From Acidobacteriota bacterium (lineage in GTDB: Bacteria; Acidobacteriota; Blastocatellia; Pyrinomonadales; Pyrinomonadaceae): 64,000 nt of DNA. Positions 7,831-15,991 of this stretch are shown here, piece after piece. The notes beneath the pieces were generated by a model. It made no database searches. It was given only the letters and a program-made list of their open reading frames with translations, and was not told the DNA's origin. Every line of letters starts with the position of its first letter. The first letter of the stretch is position 1. Both the position numbers and the translations under genes were made by a program. Location of the stretch: assembly GCA_003223025.1 (NCBI GenBank), contig QHXR01000008.1, forward strand, positions 91,634-155,633, in the 5' to 3' direction.

Positions 7831-7932
7831 GTGGCCGTTCGTGTGGTTAGTGAGTTTCGTGGTTTCGCTTTAGTTGCGAGGAAGCAGGTACGAGAGACAA
7901 CCACGAACCACACGAACCACACGAACGGCCAC
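7831..7932. repeat. Hairpin between the GNAT gene and sufC
   Basis: Arms made of 'gtggccgttcgtgtggtt' and its complement at the right end ('aaccacacgaacggccac'). Belongs with 14231-14326 and 37774-37864 to the 'ttcgtggtt' word family. Confidence 0.75.
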
Positions 7933-7950
7933 TAAAAAGAAAGTGAATTT

Positions 7951-8703
7951 ATGTTGTTAGAAGTTAAAGATCTGCATGCCGGTATCGACGGCAAGGAAAT
8001 TCTGAAGGGGTTGAACCTTCAGGTTAACAAGGGCGAGGTCCACGCGATCATGGGACCGAACGGCTCGGGGAAATCGACTTTGTCGAAAGTGCTCGCCGGG
8101 CATCCGTCGTATCAAGTGATCTCGGGCGAAGTGCTTTACGAAGGCAAGAACCTTCTTGAGCTCGAACCCGACGAGCGAGCTCGCGACGGCGTTTTCATGG
8201 CGTTTCAATATCCGGTCGAAGTGCCCGGTGTTTCGAATTCGCAATTCCTGCGACTCGCGTACAACGAGAAGATGAAGCATCTCGGAACCGAAGAGCTCGA
8301 TCCGCTCGAGTTCAACGACTATCTGAAAGAGAAAGCGAAGGTCGTCGAGATGAGCTCGGAGTTTTTCAAACGATCGGTCAACGAAGGTTTCTCGGGCGGC
8401 GAGAAAAAGCGCAACGAGATATTGCAGATGGCGGTCCTCGAACCAAAGCTCGCGATCCTCGATGAAACCGATTCGGGTCTCGACATCGACGCTCTTCGGA
8501 TCGTTGCTGAGGGCGTAAACAAACTTCGCAGCGAAGATAACGCGATCATTCTGGTGACTCACTATCAGCGTCTTCTGAACTTCATCGTTCCCGACATGGT
8601 GCATGTCCTAGCCGGCGGAAAGATCGTAAAGGAAGGCGGAAAAGAATTGGCCCTCGAGCTTGAAGAGAAAGGCTACGACTGGGTCAAAGCGGCGACAAAA
8701 TAA
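7951..8703 (+). CDS. sufC: Fe-S cluster assembly ATPase SufC
   Basis: 250 residues, an ABC-type soluble ATPase that drives the SufBCD scaffold. Walker A 'GPNGSGKS' (35-42), the signature '[20 protein letters not shown]' and Walker B '[12 protein letters not shown]' are intact, and 'VTHYQRLL' is the family-typical H-loop. Only a weak purine stretch lies before the ATG, directly after a hairpin. sufD follows, with another hairpin in the 122-bp gap. Confidence 0.97.
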   Translation: MLLEVKDLHAGIDGKEILKGLNLQVNKGEVHAIMGPNGSGKSTLSKVLAGHPSYQVISGEVLYEGKNLLELEPDERARDGVFMAFQYPVEVPGVSNSQFLRLAYNEKMKHLGTEELDPLEFNDYLKEKAKVVEMSSEFFKRSVNEGFSGGEKKRNEILQMAVLEPKLAILDETDSGLDIDALRIVAEGVNKLRSEDNAIILVTHYQRLLNFIVPDMVHVLAGGKIVKEGGKELALELEEKGYDWVKAATK

Positions 8704-8721
8704 CTGTTTACGGAGGCGGTT

Positions 8722-8829
8722 TTATTCAGTGGATAGTTAAAAGTTGAAAGTTGAAAGTTAAAGAAAATTCTTAACTTGAAACTTTCAACTCGTAACTATC
8801 CACTGAATAGAAAAGTTCTTATTCAGTGG
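8722..8829. repeat. Hairpin with flanking 11-bp direct repeat inserted at the sufD ribosome-binding site
   Basis: Inverted arms (8724-8755 and 8780-8809) of 'gttgaaagtt' words. The 11-mer ttattcagtgg occurs at 8722-8732 and again at 8819-8829, where it contains the sufD GTG start. ggagg (8712-8716) precedes the first copy only. Confidence 0.8.
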
Positions 8830-9953
8830 ACGCGTTCAAGCGATTTTTGACGGCGAGAGATGAACCCGAGAATCTTCGGCGTCTGCGCGAAGATGCGTTC
8901 GCGGTTTTTACCGGGATGGGTTTTCCGGCGGTGAAGAGTGAAGACTGGAAATATACGAACGTCGCGCCATTAATGGGACTTGATTGGAAAGTCAGCGAAG
9001 GCCAACCTAAAGTTCCGGCCGATGTCGATTGGGAATTGCTCGAGGTTTTTGACGGCGGACGAAATGGATTCACGGCATTGAACGTAGCATTCGGAGAGTA
9101 TGCGACGTTGCGTATCGCGAAAGATACAGTCGTCGATCAGCCGATCGAATTTAATTTCGCGGCCGCTGACGGAACCGCGCAGTTTCCGCATTTGCTCGTT
9201 ATCGCCGAAGCCGGAAGCAAAGCGACGATCGTGGAAAGTTACGAATCGACAGCTAAGAGTTTCACGAACGCCGCGATCCAGATCGTAGTCGAGGACAACG
9301 CGAATCTGACTCACTACCGCGTGCAGAAAGAATCTGCCGATGCGTTTCATTATGGAGTGACCGAGGTCTCGGTCGGACGCGGCGGCGTATATAATTCGAC
9401 GAACATCAATCTCGGCAGTGCGCTTTCACGTCACGACATCGAATTGAAGTTCAGAGCGGAAGGCGGCGAAGCGTGGGTCGACGGGCTGTACATGCTTAAC
9501 GGCTCGCAGCATAGCGACACGCACTCGATCATCGACCACACGGTCCCGAATTGCACGTCGCATCAGAACTACAAGGGTGTTCTGAATGACAGTGCTCGAG
9601 CGGTCTTTAACGGTAAAGTATTGGTGCGGGAGAATGCCCACGGAACCGATGCGCAGCAGTCGAATAAGAATCTGCTGCTCTCGAACGATGCGCGTGTCGA
9701 TACAAAACCGCAGCTCGAGATCTTTAACGACGATGTGAAGTGCGCGCACGGCGCGACCGTCGGACAACTTGAGGAGGAAGAGTTGTTTTATCTTTTGACG
9801 CGTGGATTGCCCGAGAACCTCGCGCGAAATTTGCTGACCTACGGCTTTGCCGAAGAGATCATCAACAAGATCGGGATCGACAGCATTAAGTCGAACCTCG
9901 ATGCAGCTGTCTTGAATCGTTTGAAAGTTAAGTTGGAAATCGAAAACATATGA
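8826..9953 (+). CDS. sufD: Fe-S cluster assembly protein SufD
   Basis: 375 residues, partner of SufB in the scaffold. N-terminal 'KSEDWKYTNVAPL' and the beta-helix core with 'GSQHSDTHSIIDHTVPNCTSHQNYKG', 'FNGKVLVRENAHGTDAQQSNKNLLLS' and 'VKCAHGATVGQLEEEELFYLLTRGL' are diagnostic. The start is GTG 8826, supported by the family N-terminus. Its ribosome site is odd: ggagg lies 110 nt upstream, in front of a hairpin whose left end repeats the start-codon context. The stop overlaps the next ATG (ATGA). Confidence 0.95.
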   Translation: MDAFKRFLTARDEPENLRRLREDAFAVFTGMGFPAVKSEDWKYTNVAPLMGLDWKVSEGQPKVPADVDWELLEVFDGGRNGFTALNVAFGEYATLRIAKDTVVDQPIEFNFAAADGTAQFPHLLVIAEAGSKATIVESYESTAKSFTNAAIQIVVEDNANLTHYRVQKESADAFHYGVTEVSVGRGGVYNSTNINLGSALSRHDIELKFRAEGGEAWVDGLYMLNGSQHSDTHSIIDHTVPNCTSHQNYKGVLNDSARAVFNGKVLVRENAHGTDAQQSNKNLLLSNDARVDTKPQLEIFNDDVKCAHGATVGQLEEEELFYLLTRGLPENLARNLLTYGFAEEIINKIGIDSIKSNLDAAVLNRLKVKLEIENI

Positions 9954-10222
9954 GAATACGGATACCGTTGATTATCGAAGAATCGCTGATCAAACAAATT
10001 GACGAGATCGCCGGCGAGAAACATCGCCGTGCGGCGACGATCGAAACCGCGCTTCGCGAGTTCATCGCGCGCCAGGCGCGCAAAGCAAAGGCTTCGCCCG
10101 CTCCCGAACCCCAACCGTCGCTTAAAACGCCTCCGGTTCGCGGTGCTGCGGCGAGTGCGGCGAAAAGCGCTGCGCGGGCGAGCGCGGCGCCGGCAAAGGC
10201 CACTGCACGAGCGAAGAGGTAG
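9950..10222 (+). CDS. Small ribbon-helix-helix-like protein with Ala/Lys-rich tail
   Basis: 90 residues. The first ~45 residues ('RIRIPLIIEESLIKQIDEIA' onward to 'ALREFIARQ') resemble a CopG/Arc ribbon-helix-helix: a short strand then two amphipathic helices. The remainder is a low-complexity Ala/Pro/Lys/Arg tail, as in nucleic-acid-binding extensions. Its ATG overlaps the sufD stop (ATGA), so it is translationally coupled and part of the suf operon, 20 bp before sufS. It may be a DNA-binding regulator or a nucleoid-type protein. I do not recognise a named family member; function is inference. Confidence 0.7.
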   Translation: MRIRIPLIIEESLIKQIDEIAGEKHRRAATIETALREFIARQARKAKASPAPEPQPSLKTPPVRGAAASAAKSAARASAAPAKATARAKR

Positions 10223-10242
10223 AGCACGATCGGACGCACAAA

Positions 10243-11478
10243 ATGAAAGCAGTTATGTCAGGTTGGGATGTTGAGAAAATTCGACAGGACTTTCCCGTTC
10301 TGTCGCAGACGGTGAACGGAAAGCCGCTGGTGTATCTCGACAACGCGGCGTCGTCACAGGTGCCGCAGTCGGTGATCGACCGCACGTCGAAGTATCTCGC
10401 GGAAGAGCATTCGAACATCCATCGCGGCGTGCACTATCTCTCGCAGCATGCGACGACGGCGTACGAAGCGGCGCGCGAGAAAGTGAAACGCTTTATCAAC
10501 GCGCCCGATGTTGATTGCTGCATCTTTGTTCGGGGTACGACCGAAGGGATCAACCTCGTCGCGCATGCGTACGGGAAAGGCTTCATCAACGAAGGAGACG
10601 AGATCCTCGTCTCCGAGATGGAGCATCACTCGAACATCATTCCGTGGCAAGTCGTCGCGGAAGAACGCGGGGCGAAACTTCGCGTGATTCCGATGAACCG
10701 CAAGGGTGAGCTGATCGTGGAGGAATACGACAAGCTTCTCAGCGAGCGGACGAAGATCGTTGCGATGGCGCATGTTTCGAATGCGTTGGGAACGGTCAAT
10801 CCGGTGAAAGAGATGATCGCGTCGGCACACAAGCTTGGCGTTCCGGTTTGCCTCGACGCGGCTCAAAGCGTTCCGCATTTTCCGGTCGATGTGCAGGACA
10901 TCGATGCGGACTTTTTTGTTTTCTCGGGCCACAAAATGTTCGGACCGACGGGAAGCGGGATCGTCTACGGAAAGCGTGAATGGCTCGACAAGATGCCGCC
11001 GTATCAAACGGGCGGAAGTCAGATCAGGACGGTGTCGTTTGAGAAGACGACCTACGCGCCTTTGCCGGCGAAGTATGAAGCGGGCACTCCGGCGATCGCG
11101 GCGGGGATCGGTCTCGGTGCGGCGATCGATTATATAAACTCGATCGATTTCGAAGCGGCGGCTCGTCATGAACATGAGCTTCTCGAATACGCGACCGAGC
11201 GGCTCTCGGATATCCCGGGCGTGACGATCGTGGGCACGGCCGCGGAGAAAGCGAGCGTGCTGTCACTTACGATCGAGGGAATTCATCCGCACGATATCGG
11301 AACGATCCTGGATCAAGACGGCATCGCCGTCCGCGCCGGACATCACTGTGCGCAGCCGGTGATGAAGTTTTTTGAAGTGCCTGCGACGGCTCGAGCATCG
11401 TTCGCGTTTTATAACACGCGGGAAGAAGTAGATAAATTGGCGGATTCGGTGCAGAAGGTGATCGAGATCTTTGCGTGA
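10243..11478 (+). CDS. sufS: Cysteine desulfurase SufS
   Basis: 411 residues, type II (SufS/CsdA) PLP-dependent desulfurase that supplies sulfur from cysteine. PLP lysine K231 lies in 'FSGHKMFGPTG', 'EMEHHSN' is typical of the group, and the catalytic cysteine C369 is in 'RAGHHCAQPVM'. Start ATG 10243 gives 'MKAVMSGWDVEKIRQDFP'; M5 is an equally possible start. It forms a tight run sufD-RHH-sufS with sufU downstream, matching the usual SufS-SufU pairing of bacteria that lack SufE. Confidence 0.97.
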   Translation: MKAVMSGWDVEKIRQDFPVLSQTVNGKPLVYLDNAASSQVPQSVIDRTSKYLAEEHSNIHRGVHYLSQHATTAYEAAREKVKRFINAPDVDCCIFVRGTTEGINLVAHAYGKGFINEGDEILVSEMEHHSNIIPWQVVAEERGAKLRVIPMNRKGELIVEEYDKLLSERTKIVAMAHVSNALGTVNPVKEMIASAHKLGVPVCLDAAQSVPHFPVDVQDIDADFFVFSGHKMFGPTGSGIVYGKREWLDKMPPYQTGGSQIRTVSFEKTTYAPLPAKYEAGTPAIAAGIGLGAAIDYINSIDFEAAARHEHELLEYATERLSDIPGVTIVGTAAEKASVLSLTIEGIHPHDIGTILDQDGIAVRAGHHCAQPVMKFFEVPATARASFAFYNTREEVDKLADSVQKVIEIFA

Positions 11479-11480
11479 GT

Positions 11481-11592
11481 ATTTGCGATTTTCGAATTGC
11501 GATTTGCGATCTCGTGTTCAATCGGACACGCAGTTTGCGCTCAGGCGTTTCACCGGATGCGATCGCAAATCGCAAATCGCAAATCGAAAATT
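11481..11592. repeat. Hairpin between sufS and sufU
   Basis: Arms 11481-11511 and 11561-11592 consist of repeated 'gcgattt/aaatcgc' words. The right arm ends just before aagga and the sufU ATG. Confidence 0.75.
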
Positions 11593-11599
11593 ATAAGGA

Positions 11600-12049
11600 A
11601 TGTCAGAACTAAGCGAGCTTTACCAGGAAACAATTCTCGAGCACAACAAGAACCCGCGGAACTTTCGCGAGATCGAAGATGCTGATCGGAGCGCCGATGG
11701 AAATAATCCGCTGTGCGGCGATGCTTTGCGTGTGTATGTCGATCTGGAAGGCGATGTCGTGAAGGATGTCGCGTTCAAGGGATCCGGATGTGCTATCTCA
11801 AAAGCGTCGGCGTCGATGATGACACAGACGGTGAAAGGGAAGACCAAGGAAGAGGCTGAAAAGCTTTTCGAAGAATTTCACAGCATGGTCACGGGCGGGC
11901 TCGATGTCGAGACTGAAGAGAACGATCTTGGCAGGCTGAAGATCTTTGCAGGTGTTATAGAATTTCCGGCCCGCGTGAAATGCGCATCTTTGAGTTGGCA
12001 TACATTAAATGCCGCGCTCCATGGTGAGGAAGTGGTTTCTACCGAGTAG
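11600..12049 (+). CDS. sufU: SufU, zinc-dependent sulfurtransferase of the SUF system
   Basis: 149 residues, SufU/NifU-N-like. Ligand positions C39 and D41 ('NPLCGD'), C64 ('GSGCAIS') and C128 ('VKCASLSW') are conserved, and the SufU-specific insertion between the second and third Cys is present. It accepts persulfide sulfur from SufS and passes it to SufB. The ATG directly follows 'aagga', a very short spacing, after a hairpin. Last suf gene of the locus. Confidence 0.95.
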   Translation: MSELSELYQETILEHNKNPRNFREIEDADRSADGNNPLCGDALRVYVDLEGDVVKDVAFKGSGCAISKASASMMTQTVKGKTKEEAEKLFEEFHSMVTGGLDVETEENDLGRLKIFAGVIEFPARVKCASLSWHTLNAALHGEEVVSTE

Positions 12050-12050
12050 G

Positions 12051-12145
12051 AATTTTTGCCCGCGAAATACGCGAAATATGCGAAAAACAGATAAATCATT
12101 TTTTCGCGTATTTCGCATATTTCGCGTATTTCGCGGGCAAAATTC
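12051..12145. repeat. Hairpin overlapping the start of the DUF2585 gene
   Basis: Arms of 'gcgaaatac/gtatttcgc' words (12051-12087 and 12099-12145). The frame runs through it, encoding a basic stretch rich in Arg and Phe. Confidence 0.75.
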
Positions 12146-12692
12146 TTTTCCGGCTATTGCCATCCTATTGATCGTCCTCTCCGCGATCATCGCCCTCAAT
12201 CTGATGGGACGTGTGTGGTGGTGTCAGGCGGGCGACTATTCTCCGTGGTCGTGGATCGTACTCTCCAGGCACAACTCACAGCATCTCATCGATCCGTATT
12301 CATTCACACACATTCTCCACGGCATTCTAGAGTTCTGGTTGATCGGACTCGTCTTTCGAAAAGTTCCGGTCGCGTGGCGATTCGTCATCGCGATCTTTAT
12401 CGAGAGCTCGTGGGAAGTCGTCGAGAACACGTACTACGTCATCAACCGTTATCGCGAGGCGACGATCTCACTCGACTACTACGGCGATTCGATCTTGAAT
12501 TCGCTTGCCGACATTATTTGTTGCGGTCTCGGATTTCTGATCGCGCAGAAGATCAGGCTGTGGTGGTCGCTGGCGGTTTTTGTTGTGATGGAATTGATCC
12601 TGCTGTTTTGGATACGGGATAGTTTGCTGCTGAATATTCTAATGCTGCTATGGCCACTGGATTCGGTGAAGCAGTGGCAAACGACATTGTAG
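12078..12692 (+). CDS. DUF2585 family integral membrane protein
   Basis: 204 residues from ATG 12078; the frame is open back to 12009, inside sufU. The body 'LMGRVWWCQAGDYSPWSWIV', 'NSQHLIDPYSFTHILHGILEFW' and 'ESSWEVVENTYYVINRYR' fits DUF2585, with about five membrane segments. The start is uncertain because a hairpin (12051-12145) occupies the 5' end, and no ATG occurs between it and Met of 'LMGRV'. The hairpin probably supplies or replaced the native N-terminus. Function unknown; possibly a periplasmic-facing redox or lipid-related membrane protein, but this is not supported further. Confidence 0.7.
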   Translation: MRKTDKSFFRVFRIFRVFRGQNSFPAIAILLIVLSAIIALNLMGRVWWCQAGDYSPWSWIVLSRHNSQHLIDPYSFTHILHGILEFWLIGLVFRKVPVAWRFVIAIFIESSWEVVENTYYVINRYREATISLDYYGDSILNSLADIICCGLGFLIAQKIRLWWSLAVFVVMELILLFWIRDSLLLNILMLLWPLDSVKQWQTTL

Positions 12693-12708
12693 GAAGCTGA
12701 GACGATAC

Positions 12709-12788
12709 TAACCGCAGATAAACGCAGATCAAGCAGATAGAAATCCGATCTTTTCTTTATCTGCTCGATCTGCGTTTATCTGCGGTTA
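12709..12788. repeat. 80-bp hairpin between convergent genes
   Basis: 31-bp arms (12709-12739 and 12758-12788) with one mismatch, made of 'aaccgcagataaacgcagat' words. It lies between the ends of the DUF2585 and GrdB-like genes and could terminate both. Confidence 0.85.
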
Positions 12789-12809
12789 AATTTCTTGGAG
12801 TAACTCGAA

Positions 12810-13601
12810 TTATCTTTCGCCGCGCGCGGCTTCGACTTCTGTTTCCAGATCCACCGCGAGCTTCCTCGCTCCGGGCTGATCGAATGTTTCGGTCCAGCGG
12901 AGAGCTTCATCGAGAACACGCAATTGATATTCACGCCAGTTCGGCTTACCCGCGACGGATCCGTACTCGCCGTTGTAGTATCCAGTGCGCGGAGGTCGGA
13001 CGCGATCTGTCTCCGCCGCATCGACCGAGATCATTATCGTCGGAATTCCGCTCGCTTCAATGCCGCGTGCGACGAGTCCCAGAGTCTGATGACACAGACG
13101 CGAAGCGGGGATCAAAAGTGCCGTCTGGATCTCGTAACGGTGCAGTCGTTCGGCAAGCTTTGGTGCAAGCTCGTCCGCGACGAGACGCGCGTTCGGGATC
13201 CAGCTGCTCAAACTCCACCACACGCTATTCAGTTTTCCGATCACAGCGTTGTCCTGATATTCCGTAAGACGATCGATCGGGATCTGCGCGTTCCGATCTT
13301 CGATCACGGCTTTCGGATCGTAACCTTTCGCGGCGTATCGAAGATCGACTGCCTCTACCTCGACCGGAATCTCTCGAAAGTTGATGTCGCCGTCCTTCGC
13401 GTCCAGATCAAACGGATCGGTGCCGTCAATGTAAGCACCGGCGGATGTGATGAGCGCCAGATTGAGCATCGGCAGGGCACGTCGCACGGGTGTGAACGGT
13501 GCGTGAATGTTTCGGATGAAGGGATAACCGCGGAGATCTTCGTTCGCAGTCCATTTTGCGAACCGGTGTGAAAACTCGCCTGTCGTTTCGATGATTGCCA
13601 T
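12810..13601 (-). CDS. Glycine/sarcosine/betaine reductase component B-like protein (no selenocysteine)
   Basis: 263 residues. 'GAYIDGTDPFDLDAKDGDINFREIP' and 'TALLIPASRLCHQTLGLVARGIEASGIPTIMIS' match the GrdB/PrdB reductase family, and 'RVRPPRTGYY' is also typical. Classical GrdB carries selenocysteine; here the aligned region keeps a single Cys in 'SRLCHQT' and no in-frame TGA interrupts the gene. The rest of the glycine reductase complex is absent, so it is one of the stand-alone relatives common in aerobes, of unknown reaction. Its start lies 3 bp after the stop of the DUF4149 gene, implying co-transcription. Confidence 0.75.
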   Translation of the reverse strand: MAIIETTGEFSHRFAKWTANEDLRGYPFIRNIHAPFTPVRRALPMLNLALITSAGAYIDGTDPFDLDAKDGDINFREIPVEVEAVDLRYAAKGYDPKAVIEDRNAQIPIDRLTEYQDNAVIGKLNSVWWSLSSWIPNARLVADELAPKLAERLHRYEIQTALLIPASRLCHQTLGLVARGIEASGIPTIMISVDAAETDRVRPPRTGYYNGEYGSVAGKPNWREYQLRVLDEALRWTETFDQPGARKLAVDLETEVEAARGER

Positions 13602-13604
13602 AGA

Positions 13605-14132
13605 TCAGATCTTAAATTCCTTTGAAAAATCGTAAGGGTCGTTTGTCGCCGTAGTCTTCGCAACGTAACGACGATTCGAGATCAGAAAGAACGCGATGAG
13701 CGCCGCCGCCATTCCGATGAGCAGGACCCACTCGGACACGTTGTGAAGCGTGTCGAATTTCAACCGCAGCGGATCGTCGGCCGCTATCTCGTCGATCGGT
13801 CGCCCCATCTGTCCGCGGAGCATCGAGAGCCAAAGTCCGATGACGAACTGTCCGCCGGCACACGCCGCTGCGAGAACTAGAAACAGAAATCTTTCCACCC
13901 AGATCGATGCCCGTTTGAAGGTGCTCGCGCCGATGAACGACGTCAAGATCAGGATGACCGCGATCGCAAGACCGCCGAAGTTTAATATCGAGAACGTCCG
14001 ATTCACGACCGCTCCGGCAAGCTCTCGCTGCGGAACGACGGCAAACGCGCTCTGTGCGACCGCCACGAAAAAGACGGCAGCGCCGAGCCAAATGCTCAAA
14101 AGCAGGAGCCGCACATCGGATATAAGCTTCAT
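13605..14132 (-). CDS. DUF4149/TMEM205-like membrane protein
   Basis: 175 residues with four membrane segments: 'LLLLSIWLGAAVFFVAVAQS', 'FGGLAIAVILILTSFIGAS', 'FLFLVLAAACAGGQFVIGLW' and 'WVLLIGMAAALIAFFLIS'. The pattern fits DUF4149 (TMEM205-like). The start is placed at ATG 14132 ('MKLISDVRLLLL'). The frame continues upstream through hairpin DNA, which would add 55 implausible residues. Function unknown. Co-transcribed with the GrdB-like gene. Confidence 0.75.
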   Translation of the reverse strand: MKLISDVRLLLLSIWLGAAVFFVAVAQSAFAVVPQRELAGAVVNRTFSILNFGGLAIAVILILTSFIGASTFKRASIWVERFLFLVLAAACAGGQFVIGLWLSMLRGQMGRPIDEIAADDPLRLKFDTLHNVSEWVLLIGMAAALIAFFLISNRRYVAKTTATNDPYDFSKEFKI

Positions 14133-14230
14133 AGGATAAGCCGCATTATCGCGTGTTTTACGGTAAAAGACTAGTTTCTGGTTTCTAGTTTCTGATTTCT
14201 GGTTTTCTCTGTGTACCTCGTGGTTCTCCT

Positions 14231-14326
14231 CTTCTTTTCGTGTTCCTTCGTGTGAGTTCGTGGTTCCAGTTCTTAGGCGCCGAAGAACTGGAACCACGAA
14301 CTCACACGAAGGAACACGAAAAGAAG
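14231..14326. repeat. Perfect 44-bp inverted repeat
   Basis: Arms 14231-14274 and 14283-14326 are exactly complementary over 44 bp with an 8-nt loop. Built of 'ttcgtgt/gttcgtggttccag' words. Further 'tttctggtttctag' words extend left to 14166. Confidence 0.95.
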
Positions 14327-14335
14327 AAGCCGTCG

Positions 14336-15991
14336 TTAACTCTTGTAGACCGAATAATCAATCTCCTGAAAAATATTGTCCCGTCGCTCGATCTCTTCTA
14401 GAAGCTCACGATCGACATCACCTGACTCGAGCATCTTGGCGAGAAGATCGAATCGATGGATGTGCGATTCGAATCTTCGCGACGAATATTCGACTGTTGT
14501 GCCCTGATAGATCTGGAACGCCCAGTCGGATGACTCGGCCAACAAAAGCTCACGTGCGAGCTGACGCAGTAGTCGCGACGCGGGGACATCGGGACACGGA
14601 GACGCGGTGATCGATTCGCTGACGCTCTCCGCGTCTCCGTGTCCCAAAGTCTCCGCGTCGTCAAATTTATTAACGAACTCGGTCATGCGCCGCTCGGCGT
14701 CGTGCTGATACGGATACATCCACGAATTCTTTTCGTTGATCCAGACTTTGTAATATCCGTTCTCGCCCCAAGACGAGGCCGTCGGCTGCTGACGCTGGAT
14801 CGGAATTCCCGAATCGAGAAAATCTCCCGGCGAGATCGCTTCGATATCGGACTGATCGTAATGCAGCTTACGGAAAAAGAAGTCGATGAACTGCGGACCT
14901 TCGTACCACCAGTGACCGAACAGCTCCGCATCGTACGGCGAAACTACGAGCGGCGGATGACCTTCAAAAGTTTCGCGAAGTATCTTCGCTTGTTTGATTC
15001 GCTCACCGATAAAATGACCGGCGTTCTCCGCCGCTTTCTCGCGCGCTAGCGCGGGGATGTACGGAGCTTTGTTCTGCTGCGGAACGTTGCGGCCCGTGAT
15101 CCGGTGATATTTCAAACCAAGATGACGCCGGTTTCCGTCTTCGTGCAGATGCGGTTTTAGATAATCGATCGGCAAGTCCCATCCGACGTCGCGATAGAAC
15201 TCGCGATAGACATCGCTGCCCGGATAACCGATCTCCGCGCTCCAAACTTGCTGGCTTGTTTCGACGTCACGCGCAAACACGGCGGTTCCGTTCGGACAAA
15301 ATACCGGGGCGTGAATTCCGTACCGCGGTCTCGGATCGCCGTAAAGGATCGCGTGTGTATCCGAGATAAAATACTCGATCCCGGCATCTTTCAATAACGA
15401 TTCCACACCCGGCTCGTAGGCGCATTCCGGAAGCCAAATTCCGCGCGGCCGACGGCCGAAATGTTTTTTGTAATTGGCGACGGCGACATTTACTTGTGCA
15501 CGCCGCGCTTCGGGCGTTGATATCAACGGCAGAAAACCGTGAGTCGCCCCGCATGTGATTATCTCGATCACACCTTCGTCCTGCAGCTCGCGAAACGCAC
15601 CGACGAGATTTCTATGGTATCGATCGTTCCACAATCCGAGCGCGGACCGGAGATTTTCGGAGTACATTCGAGCGACGTCTTGATACTCGAACGCCTCGTT
15701 CTGTGTTCGATGGACTTCCTTGTCGGCGAGCTCGAGAAGATTTTCGAGATGACGCGTGTAGCGCGATTGGAGCATCTCGTCCGCAAGCATTTCGCAAAGC
15801 GGCGGAGACACGTTCATCGCGAGACGCGGTTTCACGCCCGACTCATGAAGACTTTGAAAAATAAAAATTAGAGGAAGGTAGACTTCGGTGATCGCTTCGA
15901 AGAGCCAGTCTTCTTCGAGAAATTCGGGATACTCGGGATGCCGGACAAAAGGCAGGTGAGCGTGAAGAATTAGACTGAAGTAACCGGTCAT
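14336..15991 (-). CDS. GH57 family glycoside hydrolase, probable 1,4-alpha-glucan branching enzyme
   Basis: 551 residues, the length of GH57 branching enzymes. It starts with 'MTGYFSLILHAHLPFVRHPE', nucleophile E189 lies in 'GIWLPECAYEPG', and acid/base D354 in 'VVSPYDAELFGHWWYEGP'. Both spacings match characterised GH57 branching enzymes. It should introduce alpha-1,6 branches into glycogen-like glucan in the cytoplasm. Residues about 444-471 are encoded by an in-frame hairpin insertion (14577-14660) in the C-terminal helical region. The DUF4912 gene upstream is a common neighbour. Substrate specificity is from homology. Confidence 0.88.
   Translation of the reverse strand: MTGYFSLILHAHLPFVRHPEYPEFLEEDWLFEAITEVYLPLIFIFQSLHESGVKPRLAMNVSPPLCEMLADEMLQSRYTRHLENLLELADKEVHRTQNEAFEYQDVARMYSENLRSALGLWNDRYHRNLVGAFRELQDEGVIEIITCGATHGFLPLISTPEARRAQVNVAVANYKKHFGRRPRGIWLPECAYEPGVESLLKDAGIEYFISDTHAILYGDPRPRYGIHAPVFCPNGTAVFARDVETSQQVWSAEIGYPGSDVYREFYRDVGWDLPIDYLKPHLHEDGNRRHLGLKYHRITGRNVPQQNKAPYIPALAREKAAENAGHFIGERIKQAKILRETFEGHPPLVVSPYDAELFGHWWYEGPQFIDFFFRKLHYDQSDIEAISPGDFLDSGIPIQRQQPTASSWGENGYYKVWINEKNSWMYPYQHDAERRMTEFVNKFDDAETLGHGDAESVSESITASPCPDVPASRLLRQLARELLLAESSDWAFQIYQGTTVEYSSRRFESHIHRFDLLAKMLESGDVDRELLEEIERRDNIFQEIDYSVYKS
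14577..14660. repeat. In-frame hairpin insertion in the GH57 gene
   Basis: Perfect 17-bp arms (14591-14607 and 14629-14645) of 'gggacacggagacgcgg' and complement, with outer 'cgacgcgg/ctccgcgtcg' pieces. It adds about 28 Asp/Glu/Ser/Pro-rich residues. Same word family as 2214-2320. Confidence 0.75.

Noticed and set aside
12810-13601. Selenoprotein (GrdB)
   Set aside because: No in-frame TGA with a SECIS-like hairpin; the aligned site carries Cys only and no other glycine reductase genes are present.
13605-14297. Extended DUF4149 gene starting at 14297
   Set aside because: The extra 55 residues are translated hairpin DNA; a clean start with an export-like helix is at 14132.
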